A DNA stretch of 64,000 nucleotides from Holtermannia corniformis (taxonomy: Eukaryota > Basidiomycota > Tremellomycetes > Holtermanniales), in contig BCIJ01000022.1 in assembly GCA_001599935.1 (NCBI GenBank), forward strand, positions 259,798 through 323,797, written 5' to 3'. The notes beneath the pieces are model-generated. The model was not told where the DNA came from. It did no database searches and saw only the letters and a program-made list of their open reading frames with translations. The translations under genes and the position numbers were made by a program. Shown here piece by piece: positions 52,945 to 64,000 of the stretch (positions within the stretch are counted from its first letter, which is position 1; each line of letters starts with the position of its first letter).

Positions 52945-55900
52945 ATGAACCTCGTGTGCGAAGCGGAAGGGTGCAACAAGGCGTTTACTCGCAAGGATCA
53001 CTTGAAGCGGCATCAAGCAAATCGCAAGTCGGATAAGAATAATGCTCCCTAGTATCACCTAACGCCCTGTAGATACCGCTCCATCGTATCACTGCACAGG
53101 CAGTCACTGCGGCAAATCCTTCCGCCGGCTCGACTTGCTTCAGCGGCATCAACGCCGAGGCTTATGCGATGCGCTACCCGAGGCCATTCAGACTGATGCG
53201 CAGCGAAGTATAGTGTCCCACTCTGGCAACTATAGCGAAGACACGTCGTCCCCTGAGCCGCCTTCGCGTGGGCCAGGTGATGACAGAAAGCGACGTCATG
53301 TTGGAGAAGTAAGGGGTGCAGGGACGGATGCTGGTCTTGTGCAAGCAGTGAGTCGAGCTCGATTGCTTCACTACAAACTAACCCTTGCATAGAACAATGC
53401 GCAGTCTGCTCAGGTTCCACTCTGGTCTTCCCCAGACACCGAGCTGTTGCAACCACTACAACACCCCGCGTACGCGCCAACGCCCGCCCTCGCCTACCCT
53501 GCCGCGCCACAGACAACTGCACAACACCCCAATGTCCCATTCTGGAACATCTTCGAGTCTCTTCAACAGCACCCAGAGCCCGAGATCGACCTCTGGGACC
53601 AATTCCGCTCTCAGCAATTTGCCCAGCCCGAACCGGAAAACTGGGACTGGCAGCCGTTTCAAGGTAATGACCTGTTTGGAAGCTGGAATGGCACATTTGG
53701 AGCGTCGCCTGAAGGGACTCTGGGTGCTGACAGCTCGATCGGAGCCGTGTCTTGGGCCGAGTCTAGCAATGATGCTATTCGGCGACAAGCTGCTGAGCAG
53801 GAGGCAAGCTGGCGATTGGATGCGCTACTTCGAGATGCTGGTCAGATTGTGGCGGATGAGCCGTCCAAGCCGACAAAACGGGTCAAGCTGAGCTCAGTTC
53901 GTGATGAGGGGGCGGCGGCGGTCCGAGGTGATGACCACGGCTGGAGGCCGCTGGACTTGCCGGGCGTGGACGAGATCCTCGTCCTACGGCTCATGACGGC
54001 TTATCCGGTATGTTTATTCAATCAACTTGCACATAAGCTGAGGCAACCAGACCGACCTCGACTCTTCCGAGTTCACTCTCGACCTATATCGCGCATCGCT
54101 CTGTCAGTTCTGGCACAGGATAGCGCCCAGCTTGCCATTCATCCACCAAGCAACCTTCAGCTACCAGGCGGCTCCCGCCGCCCTCCTCATCCTTCTCGGT
54201 ATCATCGGATCTACCCAACTCTCCACAAACTCCTTCCCGACTCTTCATACGCTACGTCGGAAATTTGGACAGATTGTTCAGAAAGTTCGAGGCCAGCTGA
54301 TTGCCGATCTGGCACTGTCGGTACCCATCTCGAGCGTACAGACGTTTTGCATGTGCCACATCCACGACATGTGGTTTTCGACGGCAGAGGCGCAGCTGGT
54401 TGCGCAGTGTACGTGGTCCGTCATGGTGGTACATTCGCGGCGCAAAGGGATCGGGACGGGCACCAAGATTGAGGCCATGGACGAGGACATGCAGGTCTCG
54501 GCCGAGGATCTGGAGTGGCGGCGCTGGGCCAAGGATGAAGGTCGGTTACGGATGGGTTGTGAGCTACGGCTGAGCATGACAGAGCGCCGCCGGTCCGCCT
54601 TCTACATCTGTCAGATGGACACGCAGATCTCGGGCTTCTTCAACCAACACCCGAGTCGATCCCTCAGCATCTTCGCACACCGGATCAACCTACCCTGCGG
54701 CAACGACGAGTGGGAAGCCGCAACTGCATCCGAATGGCGAGCCGCCAAACGCCACGCACCCGACGACGAGTCATCAACGTGTCCACATGTGAATCAACCG
54801 CTGCACGACAGCAGCTCCCCGAGGAACCCAAAGCCGCACCAGCGACCGCCACACGCGCCATTTCTACCAGGGATCCATCCGGAATTCAAGGTGCAGCGTG
54901 CGGGTGAGGGATGGTCGACCTGTATCCAGGCTGCGTTGTCTCTGTCGAACGACGAGCAGCTGCCGTTTCCGGCCGGCTGTCCGACGTTTGCTTACAATGC
55001 GGAGCTGATACTGTGAGTTGTGTGGCGACCGAGCGTGTAGGCGCTGATCGTATAGGACTGGCTTGCTGGCGGTCGCATGGGATTGTCGAGTACGAGGTAA
55101 GTTACTCAGCCAGCACCAAGCGAGTACTAACATCTCAGGTGGCATCGGGATCCGCATCTGGGACGGTACGAACAGTTTGAAGAATTGGAAGTCCAACGTC
55201 CTACGCTGTCAGTCCCTTTACCAACTTTCCGCGTCCTGACATGGTCCTCAGCGATCCTCAAACTCCGCTACACAGTCGAGCACGGCCACTGCTCAATCTC
55301 ATCAGCACCGTACATCAACTTGCGCGACTCGTTCGCAATCGCCATCATCTCTGTCCTGTCCGATATCCCAATGCTGCAGATCGTCGCTGGCGCGACCAAC
55401 ATTTGCGGCTCAATCAGTGCGTCGCAAGAGGGATCGATCGATCGTGCGAGCGCAGAGCACTGATACAAGCATACAGTCGGCCGACGCGAGTACGCAGATG
55501 CAAAACGTCGACACAAGCTCTGGGCGAAAAGCAGTGATGCGCGGACCTGTGTCTCGTTGTGCGCAAAATACCTGCAAGAGGTCTTGAGTGCGCCTCTGGG
55601 TCTGTACTCGACCTGGGCAATCTATCTTTGCACCGTGCGTCGTCACCCGTTCACGCGTGAGACGCTAAGACATGGTTCACAGCTCGTGTGCTGGTCTTAT
55701 GGAAACGCCATCCATGGTATAGCAGAGCGCACGACTGTTAGTCTCTTTCTGCCTGTCCGATTCCCATACTGAGGTGCCCAGGACGCCCCCGACGTCGAAG
55801 CGTACCTCGACCAGATCGTCGCGGCTCCGAGCGTCGACACGCTCGCAGACTTGAAAAGCTTGAACCAGTCACAGGCTCTACTCGTAGCGGCCGCTCGACG

Positions 55901-55979
55901 GATCGGAGCGCGCACGCCGTTGGACGAGGAGCACTCGGGGCTACTGGTGCGGTGGATCGTCGGTGCGGGGGGTCAGTAG
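52945..55979 (+). CDS. C2H2 zinc-finger / Fungal_trans transcription factor 1
   Basis: About 900 residues. Zinc finger 1: CEAEGCNKAFTRKDHLKR then HQANH (C-x4-C-x12-H-x3-H), its last His split by a GC-AG intron at 53024-53072. Finger 2: CTGSHCGKSFRRLDLLQR then HQRRGLC (C-x4-C-x12-H-x5-C). A basic patch (DDRKRRHVG) and a Gln/Trp/Pro-rich activation-like region follow. The Fungal_trans domain contains FWHRIAPSLPFIHQATF, RRRSAFYICQMDTQISGFFN, then LPCGNDEWEA. The fungal-specific C-terminus runs to TAG at 55977-55979. An upstream exon may exist because the reading frame is open before the ATG to an acceptor near 52908. It shares architecture and a first-finger intron position with the gene at 57469. 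DNA target unknown. Confidence 0.83.
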
Positions 55980-56111
55980 GTCAGGGAGGGCTGCGCAGCC
56001 TTTGATGGAAAGCGGCCCCTTGGAGACCACGCCGTGTGCATGAGCAAGGATGGCATAGTCTGCCGAATACAAACATTTCGTGTACCAGATCTCACCTCTC
56101 CCCAACGCGTA

Positions 56112-57184
<1,073 letters not shown>

Positions 57185-57468
57185 CTATGGTGATGGTGGA
57201 TCTGCTCGGGATGCTATGGATCTGGCTGACGCGGTGGTGTTTCGAGTTAAAGTTGGCTGCTTAACCCCACAAACCCCTTCGGCGAACAAAACGCCGAGGA
57301 GCTGCTATAACGCCGCGGAGCTCACTCCACCCGCACTTGACCACCGGTCGCCACCTCCACCTCTCTCGTTGATCCTGCTGCCATCTCTCTCAACTCGATA
57401 GCAACCACGGCAATCTGACACGACAGGTAGACTCGCAGGGTCAGGTTTCCCTAGCAGGCGTGCCAGAC

Positions 57469-60400
57469 ATGTCCACAGTCTACACCGGATCACCCTCTTC
57501 CGCCCCACCCCCTCCAAAGGCTCAGAAACGCCCAACAGGCCAAGGCGACACCAACGCAGGCAGGGCAAAGCGCAAGGAACGCGCAGACCAAGACAAGGAG
57601 ACGTATCCCTGTCCGTTTCCAGGCTGCGGGCAGAGCTACAGTCGACGCGAGTACTTGAGACGGCATCATCGGAAACGTGGGTCGTGCAGGGTCCTGGCGT
57701 CGGTAACGATGACTCATCCAACGCGATAGATCAAGATGCGAGGCCGTTCCAATGTCCAGACTGCACAAAGGCATTTGGAAGGAGGTTGGTGGAGTCTGGG
57801 TTTGAGATCAGCACTGACGGGTCATAGCGACGTACTGCTCCGCCACCGCCGACGGTGCCATCCGACCGGCTCGCAGCCGCCATCGGAATCACCGCCACCT
57901 CCTCGTCACGCCTCACCCGTCGGTCCGAGCTTCATCCCACCGACATCCGATACACGCGGGTCGGGCTCGCGACTCTCGCCGTCGCCTGAACCACACGATC
58001 GTGCTCCCTTCTTCGGTATCAACCAGATGGAACACCAGATGCCAATCGACCCGAGACTGGCAGACTCGAGTGCGAGCTATACTCCGCATCTGCTTGCGGG
58101 ATTATTCGGATCCGGCATGCCGCCCGCGCACGACGACAAGATTCACCCAGAATACGGGACGGGATCCGCTCCGCACATGGAACACGCCTCGGCTCTGCTT
58201 TCAATGGCATACGGTGCTGCAGGTGGTTCGCGCCAGCATCAAGGCTACCCGAGTGCATTCGGTCAAGTTCCCGCCCGCAACGGTAGCCAAAGTACATCAA
58301 CATCTTCGCCCAGGACCGGCCCCGGCGAAGCGACCGTTGGTGGCCAACGCGTTGTCCCAGACTGGACAGGTCCGCCAATGGCGACCAACTCGACAACTAC
58401 AGAATCCAACAGCAGCAGTACGAAAACCGACAGCCAGCCGTTTCTCGTCGATCCGCCCAAAGACTGGGTGAGTGTCTGCTTCCACACTGTACCAAGCCCT
58501 GAACCCGTATTTCTCTCAGTTCAGGGCCATGGACTCGACCTCTGGCGCACGTCGCTGATCGCGCTCCGCAGTCATCTCCTCTCAACCTCAACCTCTCACT
58601 CTTCCCCTCCTCCGGCTGGACACCGCAACCGACAGCAGCAAACCTCTACAACCCATTCGAGTTCGCGCTGCCGGGCGATACGGCCGCTGCGGCGCCGACG
58701 GACGCCGTGACGCCCAGTGCGTTCTCGAGCGCACTGGCGAACCTGGCGCAGGAATATGATTTCAGCACTGGTCCCAGCGCTAATGCAGATCCGCTCGAGA
58801 CGTTGAGGCAGTATGATCTTCCTGAGAGTGCAGAGAACCCAAACCCAGAACGACCGTTACTCCGGATCGGGAGTCGAGAAATGTGGGAAAGGGCCGGAGC
58901 AGAGTGGATGGGTGAGAAGAAGTTCTTGTAAGTTGCGATGACTTTGCACCTGTGCAATCGCTGACGCGTCGCGTGACAGCGTCCCAGTCGACCGCTTTGC
59001 AGGCTGCTACACTGTAGAACACTGGCAGCTCCCATCCGTCCGCACGCTATGCTACATGGCCAAGCAAGCCACGTCCGACATCCTCACTCGCGTCCCAATC
59101 GTCCACCTGCCAACACTCAGTATGCAAGACGTGGCCGCGTGCCTCGGGTTTGCAATCTGCACGATTGGCTCTGTGCGCGTCGGTCCGCGCGCGGGTGATC
59201 TACCGGTTGGCTCGTTTACAGAGCACGGCATGCTCGAGCCCGTGCCGGGTGAACCTGCGCCCCCTGGGGCAGAGGATGAGAGTGGTAAGAGCAAAGAGCA
59301 AAAAGAGATGGAGGGTTGGAAAGCGGGTCAGGTCGTCAGGCATGAAAAGACGACCATGCTCGTAAAGGTGGGTTTGCTGAGCGCGGCGGGACCGGTCTGA
59401 CGCTCGCTTCTAGTCGTTTGCGCGCGCACAGGGCGTGTTGATGACAGATTACAATGTCGCGCTGCTTCAGGTGTGTAGCTCGTGCTCGTCGGCGAACGCG
59501 AGGTTACTGATGCAAGGTTCAAGGCGCTGCTGCTGTATCACGCGCCGTTCTATCTCAGCGAAGCGGACGATCAGCGCGCGAACGCTTTCCTTATGATGAG
59601 CACCATCTCGAATGTGCGTCCTGGGTGCCATCACGACGAGCGAGAATTGACCACGTCCGCAGATCTCACGCCAGATTGGCTTCTACATGCCTGAACTCGA
59701 ACACGCGCAACCAACATTGCCCATCCTTTCGCTATCCTCGGATGAGGCGCTCGAGTCGCAATGGCACTATTGGATCCGGCTCGAGACGCGTCGCCGTACA
59801 GCGTTCACAGTGTTCATCCTCGATACTCTTGCTTTCCTCGAATTCGGGACCCGGCCAAGCATTACCCAGACCGATATTGCCGCGCTGCCCCTCCCGGCAT
59901 CCGACAAACTCTGGTGTGCACCCACCAAAGAAGCCTGGGCTGCCGCCGTGCAATCGTACGGTCCGATGACCGTTGACGAGGCCATGCGCCGTGTCTTCTT
60001 CCTACCCGAATGCGGCGTCTTCGACGCACACCATGCCGAATCGGGATCGAGGTATTATCAGCTGCTGAACCAGTACGAGTTTGGGCCCTTTGCGCGTGTC
60101 ATTATGATTACGACGCTGTTGTATGGCGTGATTGATATCGGCGAGGGCAAGCGCGACGTGCATAGCCGTGCGCAACTGCGAGAGGTCTGGTTGACTTGCC
60201 TTGCGCCGGAGAAGGAGAAAGCGTGGGTCGACAGCGATGAGACAATCTTGCGGTTCCTCAAATCGGGCTTGGAGAAGGTGGGTGCATCATCCTTGTTGGC
60301 AGGCGAGAACTGACGTGTTGCGCACAGTGGCGCCAAGGATGGGACTTTGACCCGCTCTGCGCCTCGCCGGGTTCAGCTGCTTCGCCGTCTGGTAGCTCGG

Positions 60401-60839
60401 CGTACGCTACCCCCGACAGTTTGTACGCATACAAGACGACGGTCGGTCTCAACGGGAGCCTAACTCAGACCGACACCGGCTCGCGCTCAAGGTCGGCCAG
60501 TACCAGCTCGACGATCACTCTCGGACCGACATTCTACGAGGGTCCGTACTGCTCACATGCTCAATGGAATTCGAGGCTGACAATGACACAGAGGGCTTAC
60601 CATTCTACTGGCTTGCCATGGCTCTAGTCAACATTCTTGAGACGGGTCACTCTTGCAGCCGGCAGGGACCCGTCCCGGTTCGCGCTCGGGGCAAGAATCG
60701 ATTCGCGGGAGTCAACTACAAAGAGATGCTCAAAAGCGCGCGGATGTTTGTGAGTCGCTCGAGTTGGAGTCTTCTTGCGCGACGCTGACGAGATCAGACG
60801 AACATGGGTGAAGGTTTTGGTGTGGCGTCGGCCATGTGA
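57469..60839 (+). CDS. C2H2 zinc-finger / Fungal_trans transcription factor 2
   Basis: About 960 residues. Finger 1: CPFPGCGQSYSRREYLRR then HHRKH (C-x4-C-x12-H-x3-H), split by an intron at 57677-57729 before its last His. Finger 2: CPDCTKAFGRSDVLLRH then RRRCH, split by an intron at about 57783-57826. A long Ser/Pro-rich linker follows. The regulatory domain contains WERAGAEWMGEKKFFVPVDR, CYTVEHWQLPSVRTLCYMAK, RRRTAFTVFILDTLAFLEFG, then ITQTDIAALPLPASDKLWCA. The C-terminus ends NMGEGFGVASAM with TGA at 60837-60839. The domain order and the position and phase of the finger-1 intron match the factor at 52945, so the two genes are probably duplicates separated by YPT6. Targets unknown. Confidence 0.85.
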
Positions 60840-60930
60840 TGGTCAGCGGCTGAGGCTCGAGGGAATGAACGGTTGTATCATATCCGTTTCGTGTACTTTT
60901 GGATCTCTATGAACACTTGGCCTTCTCGTC

Positions 60931-61557
60931 TCATGCTGGGTCGTGAGTGAAGCTCTTGCGCCAGCCGCAGCAGGTCGTGATGCTACTGAGCCAGTGCGGG
61001 TGACGGCCATCTTCGACCTCCATCTGTTGCCCCGGCTGAGGCGTGACGGTCGATGGTGGGTTCCATAGGTCGTAGTATGTCGAGACTCGTATTGACGTAC
61101 TTCCTGTCGGCGAGGCGACCTCTGAACTAGGCTGCGTCGGGGTCTTGGCGGTCGGTGTCCAAGACGTCACCCGCGACGAGCGCTTGGCCGCTTGTTCCGG
61201 ATCAAAGGTCTTTGCACTCTTGATAGCGTTTGTGCAGATCGTCGTCAAACTCGTCAAATCCTTCTCACGATCTGGGTCCTCTCGGCCCCTCAGTTCGCTG
61301 ATCACGGCCTCACAGAGCTCTGCAACATTCACGTCCGGCTCTGTGGATGCATACGCCGTCAGTGGCTTCGAAGCTGCAATCAACCGCTCGGGTTGTGAAA
61401 CGTAGCTGTCCGTCTTGACAGCTTTCAAGTACTGATAACGTTTCACGGCTTCACTGATCGCGTCTTCGCGCGATCCAGGCAGCTCTGAGGAGAACGTGGG
61501 CGACGTTGGACTGGCGGGAAGGGTCATGGACATGGTCCCAAAGCCGGCGGAAGACAT
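60931..61557 (-). CDS. Hypothetical protein (208 aa)
   Basis: Single exon from MSSAGFGTMSMTLPASPTSP at 61557 to TGA at 60931. The middle (residues about 30-125) is helical and charged (REDAISEAVKRYQYLKAVKT; VNVAELCEAVISELRGREDP). The rest is Ser/Thr/Pro-rich. No TM helix or recognised domain. The C-terminal CCGWRK is unusual. Convergent with the zinc-finger factor 2 gene, 91 bp apart. Confidence 0.6.
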   Translation of the reverse strand: MSSAGFGTMSMTLPASPTSPTFSSELPGSREDAISEAVKRYQYLKAVKTDSYVSQPERLIAASKPLTAYASTEPDVNVAELCEAVISELRGREDPDREKDLTSLTTICTNAIKSAKTFDPEQAAKRSSRVTSWTPTAKTPTQPSSEVASPTGSTSIRVSTYYDLWNPPSTVTPQPGQQMEVEDGRHPHWLSSITTCCGWRKSFTHDPA

Positions 61558-61772
61558 TTTGGGCAGAGCTTTGCTTGGTCAAGAGGCGTCGCCACCCACG
61601 CACAGTATATGAGCTCCAATGGCTTGGTTCGAGTCCCGCTCGCGGTAGACGTCAGTGGACAAAGGTGCCCGTAGACCATCCGAAGAACGCGCAACCGAAG
61701 AATGGTTGCAGCTCCGCGTGGCAGACCATCCGTCGATCAAAAAGGAGATACTTGCCATGCGGTGCATCATTA

Positions 61773-63270
61773 TTATTGCCTGCCTGCCTCTGCCCGTTTT
61801 GCCGCCTCTTGTTCCTGCTGGTGCCGTTCGGCATGCAACCAGCTCTTGACTTCGCCACCTTTGGCGGCAACACCTCCGTCATCTTCCTTCTTTTCCAGCC
61901 CCTTGACAGCCTCATCCGACGCCATGGCCTCGTTGCCGACCCGGATGAATGCCTCGAAAGCGCGCCATCCCTCGCCGCTTTCGATGCTTTGCCGTGCGAC
62001 CTCGACGCCCTCCTTGTATGTCTGCACACGCCCGGCGATCTTGATCAGTACAGCGGCGTTGATCAGGATGTAGTCGCGGATCGCGGGGATGCTAGGCGAA
62101 TCGGCCGATGGGGGCGACGAGAGGTGGGCGGGTGGTGGAGTGTTGCGCAGGATCGAGAGGAACGTTTGCGAGTTGAGCTCGGGCGTTGAGCCGCGCACGG
62201 CCGAAAGAGGATGTGTAGGGAGTCCGAAATCCCGAGTAGGGTGGAGCGTTGAGTGTGTGATCTCGCCGCTTTCAAGGTACCACGTCTGAGGTGGTCAGTA
62301 TTGCTGCTCACCAGGTCATGGGCATTGTGAGCCTAGCACACGACTCACCCAGGTCTCGCCAGCACAGCTGACCTCGTCCAGCCCCTCCTTGCCGCAGACC
62401 ACCAACGCCCGCTCGACGCCAAGCAGCCTCAGTACCTCGATGAAGCAGTCACCGAGCTCCTTCTTTGCAACACCCAATACCATCCGCTGCGGCATGGCCG
62501 GGTTGATGAGTGGACCGAGCACATTGAAGATGGTACGGAAGTTGAGCGAGCGGCGGATGGGTGCAATGTGCGCCAGTGATGGGTGATAGTGAGGTGCAAA
62601 GAGGAAGAGGAATGGTGAGGCGGAGAGGAAGCGTGGTAGCTCTGACGGAGGGAAGGAGAGCGAACAGCCGAGCGACATGAGGAGGTCGGCAGATCCGGAT
62701 GACGAGGTCGCAGCTTTTGAGCCATGCTGTACAATGTCAGCTGTGGTAGTGCTGAGCCGCCAAGACTGACCTTGGCAACCCGAATGCCGGTGCCGGCAAC
62801 AACAACGGCGGCGCTCGTCGACACATTATACGTGTCCCAACCGTCCCCGCCGGTACCGACAATGTCCACAACCCCCCTGTAGCCATCCCCGAGCTTGTCC
62901 GTTTCCCGGTAGTCCCATTCTGAGTCTGACGCGGGCGCAGGTGTCTCCTGGTTGGCCTCTAGCAAGTGGATGGACGACTTGATCTGCACCGCATGCTCTC
63001 TCAGCACGGCCGCGGCAGCCGCGACATGCGGCGCTGACTGATCCAGGCCAGACAGCGTCAAGGCCGTGAGGAATGCTCCAGCCTGTCGTAGGTGAGCTTG
63101 GACCAAATGTCATGACTCAACAGACTGACCTGAGCATCGCCGGTTCCTTTGCCCCCCGAGACGCAGAGATGTTGGAAGCACGCCGCGCAGTCCTCGGCCG
63201 AGAACTCGTCGGGGGATTGTACGAGCTTCTTGAGCAGCACCTTGAAGGTATCTGGTGAGTACTGCGACAT
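61773..63270 (-). CDS. TRP4: Anthranilate phosphoribosyltransferase
   Basis: About 440 residues in four exons. [20 protein letters not shown] and [13 protein letters not shown] form the N-terminal helical domain. The anthranilate/PRPP site reads [20 protein letters not shown], then [14 protein letters not shown] and [16 protein letters not shown]. The second conserved block is [20 protein letters not shown], followed by [18 protein letters not shown]. The C-terminal domain includes [17 protein letters not shown]. The enzyme transfers ribose-5-phosphate from PRPP to anthranilate, the second step of tryptophan synthesis. Introns at about 63067-63130, 62729-62771 and 62284-62350. Start at 63270, TAA at 61773-61775. 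Confidence 0.92.
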
Positions 63271-63963
63271 TGTTGCAAGGTGAACAGGATGAAGATGGCA
63301 AAAGTCGTGAATGCAACCACGTGGCGGCTCGGCGGTGGCGGTCAGTGCTCAACTACTCGCCTGCTTTGACTCGACGCCGTCTGGCAGCCAGGCGCTCACT
63401 GTTACACTGCGAGCTGCATCGTACGACTTGTCGCTACCAAACTCGGAATGTAAACGATGGACCCGCCTTCTTGCCCGAGCGATATCTAACGCGCGTGGTC
63501 CCGCGCAGGGTCCACCCCGGGGGACCGCTCCACGAGCTACAGACCGCGCTCTCACGCACGGGCTCCTGTCTCCGACACGGAGGGGTGAACCTGCTCGATG
63601 TTGAGTCAACTCTAGCTCACTGAACCCAGTCGCACAGACGGGTGACGTGCCAAAGCCGGTCCTTTCGTCGCCGCAACACTGCTGTACCCTCCTTTGCTCG
63701 GACCAAGCAGTGACGAGATGGTTCATATCACCGGTTATTGATCTGTCTCGTCGGCCGTGTACACCGGCTGCTGCCTTGTGGTCCGCAGCTAGCACAAGGT
63801 CTGGCCATGACAGCGCCACCTGGTCTCGGCCAAGAGCAGTGTCCGTGCGCTGGCTACGGCACCTTAGCGAATGGCAACGCCGTCTCAGTCCGATGCCACT
63901 GCAAGGCAGCGCCTGCGGTAGTCGATATAAGCAGGGGTCTCGCATCCACCATCGCTTCGCACA
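63271..63963. other. Divergent region upstream of TRP4
   Basis: Frames on both strands are open over several hundred bases but without splice or domain support. A TATAAG at 63925-63930 precedes the ATG of the partial gene at the window end. Confidence 0.45.
63925..63930 (+). promoter_or_regulatory. Candidate TATA box for the gene at the right edge
   Basis: GATATAAG lies 34-39 bp upstream of ATG 63964. Called on position and motif only. Confidence 0.35.
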
Positions 63964-64000
63964 ATGTCGTCACCCCTCCCGTACCTGCCAACGCCGACCT
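63964..64000 (+). CDS. Possible 5' end of a gene running off the window (MSSPLPYLPTPT..)
   Basis: Twelve codons from an ATG that follows a TATA-like element and a pyrimidine-rich leader. Too short to identify. Confidence 0.35.
   Translation, partial: MSSPLPYLPTPT

Noticed and set aside
61600..61655. Apparent tRNA B box (GGTTCGAGTCC) downstream of an A-box-like TGGTCAAGAGG
   Set aside because: The T stem does not pair, and the acceptor sequences 5' and 3' are not complementary.
63349..63945. Minus-strand ORF of 198 codons upstream of TRP4
   Set aside because: Low-complexity Arg-rich translation with an equally open plus-strand frame; no domain or splice support.

Overview
The window is nuclear DNA of a filamentous or yeast-like fungus, most likely a basidiomycete. 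Almost every gene is split by many 40-60 nt introns with GT..AG ends and a CTGAC or CTAAC branch site close to the acceptor. The sequence is G+C-rich, genes are packed about one per 1.5-2 kb on both strands, and the recognisable proteins are fungal or general eukaryotic types. I cannot name the genus. Exon joins were worked out by hand, so outer coordinates are more reliable than some inner splice sites. A single ambiguous base (n) lies at 11056.

Layout: 1-10.4 kb holds the 3' part of an OCRL/INPP5B-like inositol polyphosphate 5-phosphatase, a fructosyl amino-acid oxidase-like flavoenzyme, an UNC93-like transporter, a dynein light intermediate chain and an allantoate-permease-type transporter. 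The 10.4-13.4 kb stretch is gene-poor and repeat-rich: a GC-rich imperfect repeat, a pair of about 240 bp inverted repeats 1 kb apart, and two small paralogous orphan genes. From 13.5 to 25.5 kb there is a J-domain protein with a long disordered tail, ATP synthase delta (ATP16) with a 1.27 kb intron, an unknown multi-pass membrane protein, an intronless orphan ORF, UBP14, and a decayed second copy of the membrane-protein gene.

From 25.7 to 39 kb lie a single-pass acidic membrane protein, mitochondrial seryl-tRNA synthetase, a GATA-type factor, a two-TM orphan, mitochondrial isoleucyl-tRNA synthetase, a RING E3 ligase and two orphans. From 40 to 49 kb lie a PAF-acetylhydrolase-like protein, an orphan, a broken fragment of the PAF-AH gene, a large PX-domain protein, a NECAP-like endocytic protein and a tRNA-Gly(GCC). 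From 49 to 64 kb lie MGST3, GET3, prefoldin subunit 5, two C2H2/Fungal_trans transcription factors flanking a Ypt6/Rab6 GTPase, an orphan, TRP4 (anthranilate phosphoribosyltransferase) and the first codons of a possible further gene.

Most genes are housekeeping and do not form one pathway. There are loose themes: mitochondrial function (ATP16, two organellar aminoacyl-tRNA synthetases) and membrane traffic (OCRL-like, NECAP, PX protein, Ypt6, GET3). I found no secondary-metabolite cluster, CRISPR array, phage or recognisable transposase. The most unusual material is local duplication and decay: paralogous orphan pairs at 11.7/12.8 kb and 18.8/25.1 kb, the PAF-AH fragment at 43.6 kb, and the transcription-factor pair at 52.9/57.5 kb.
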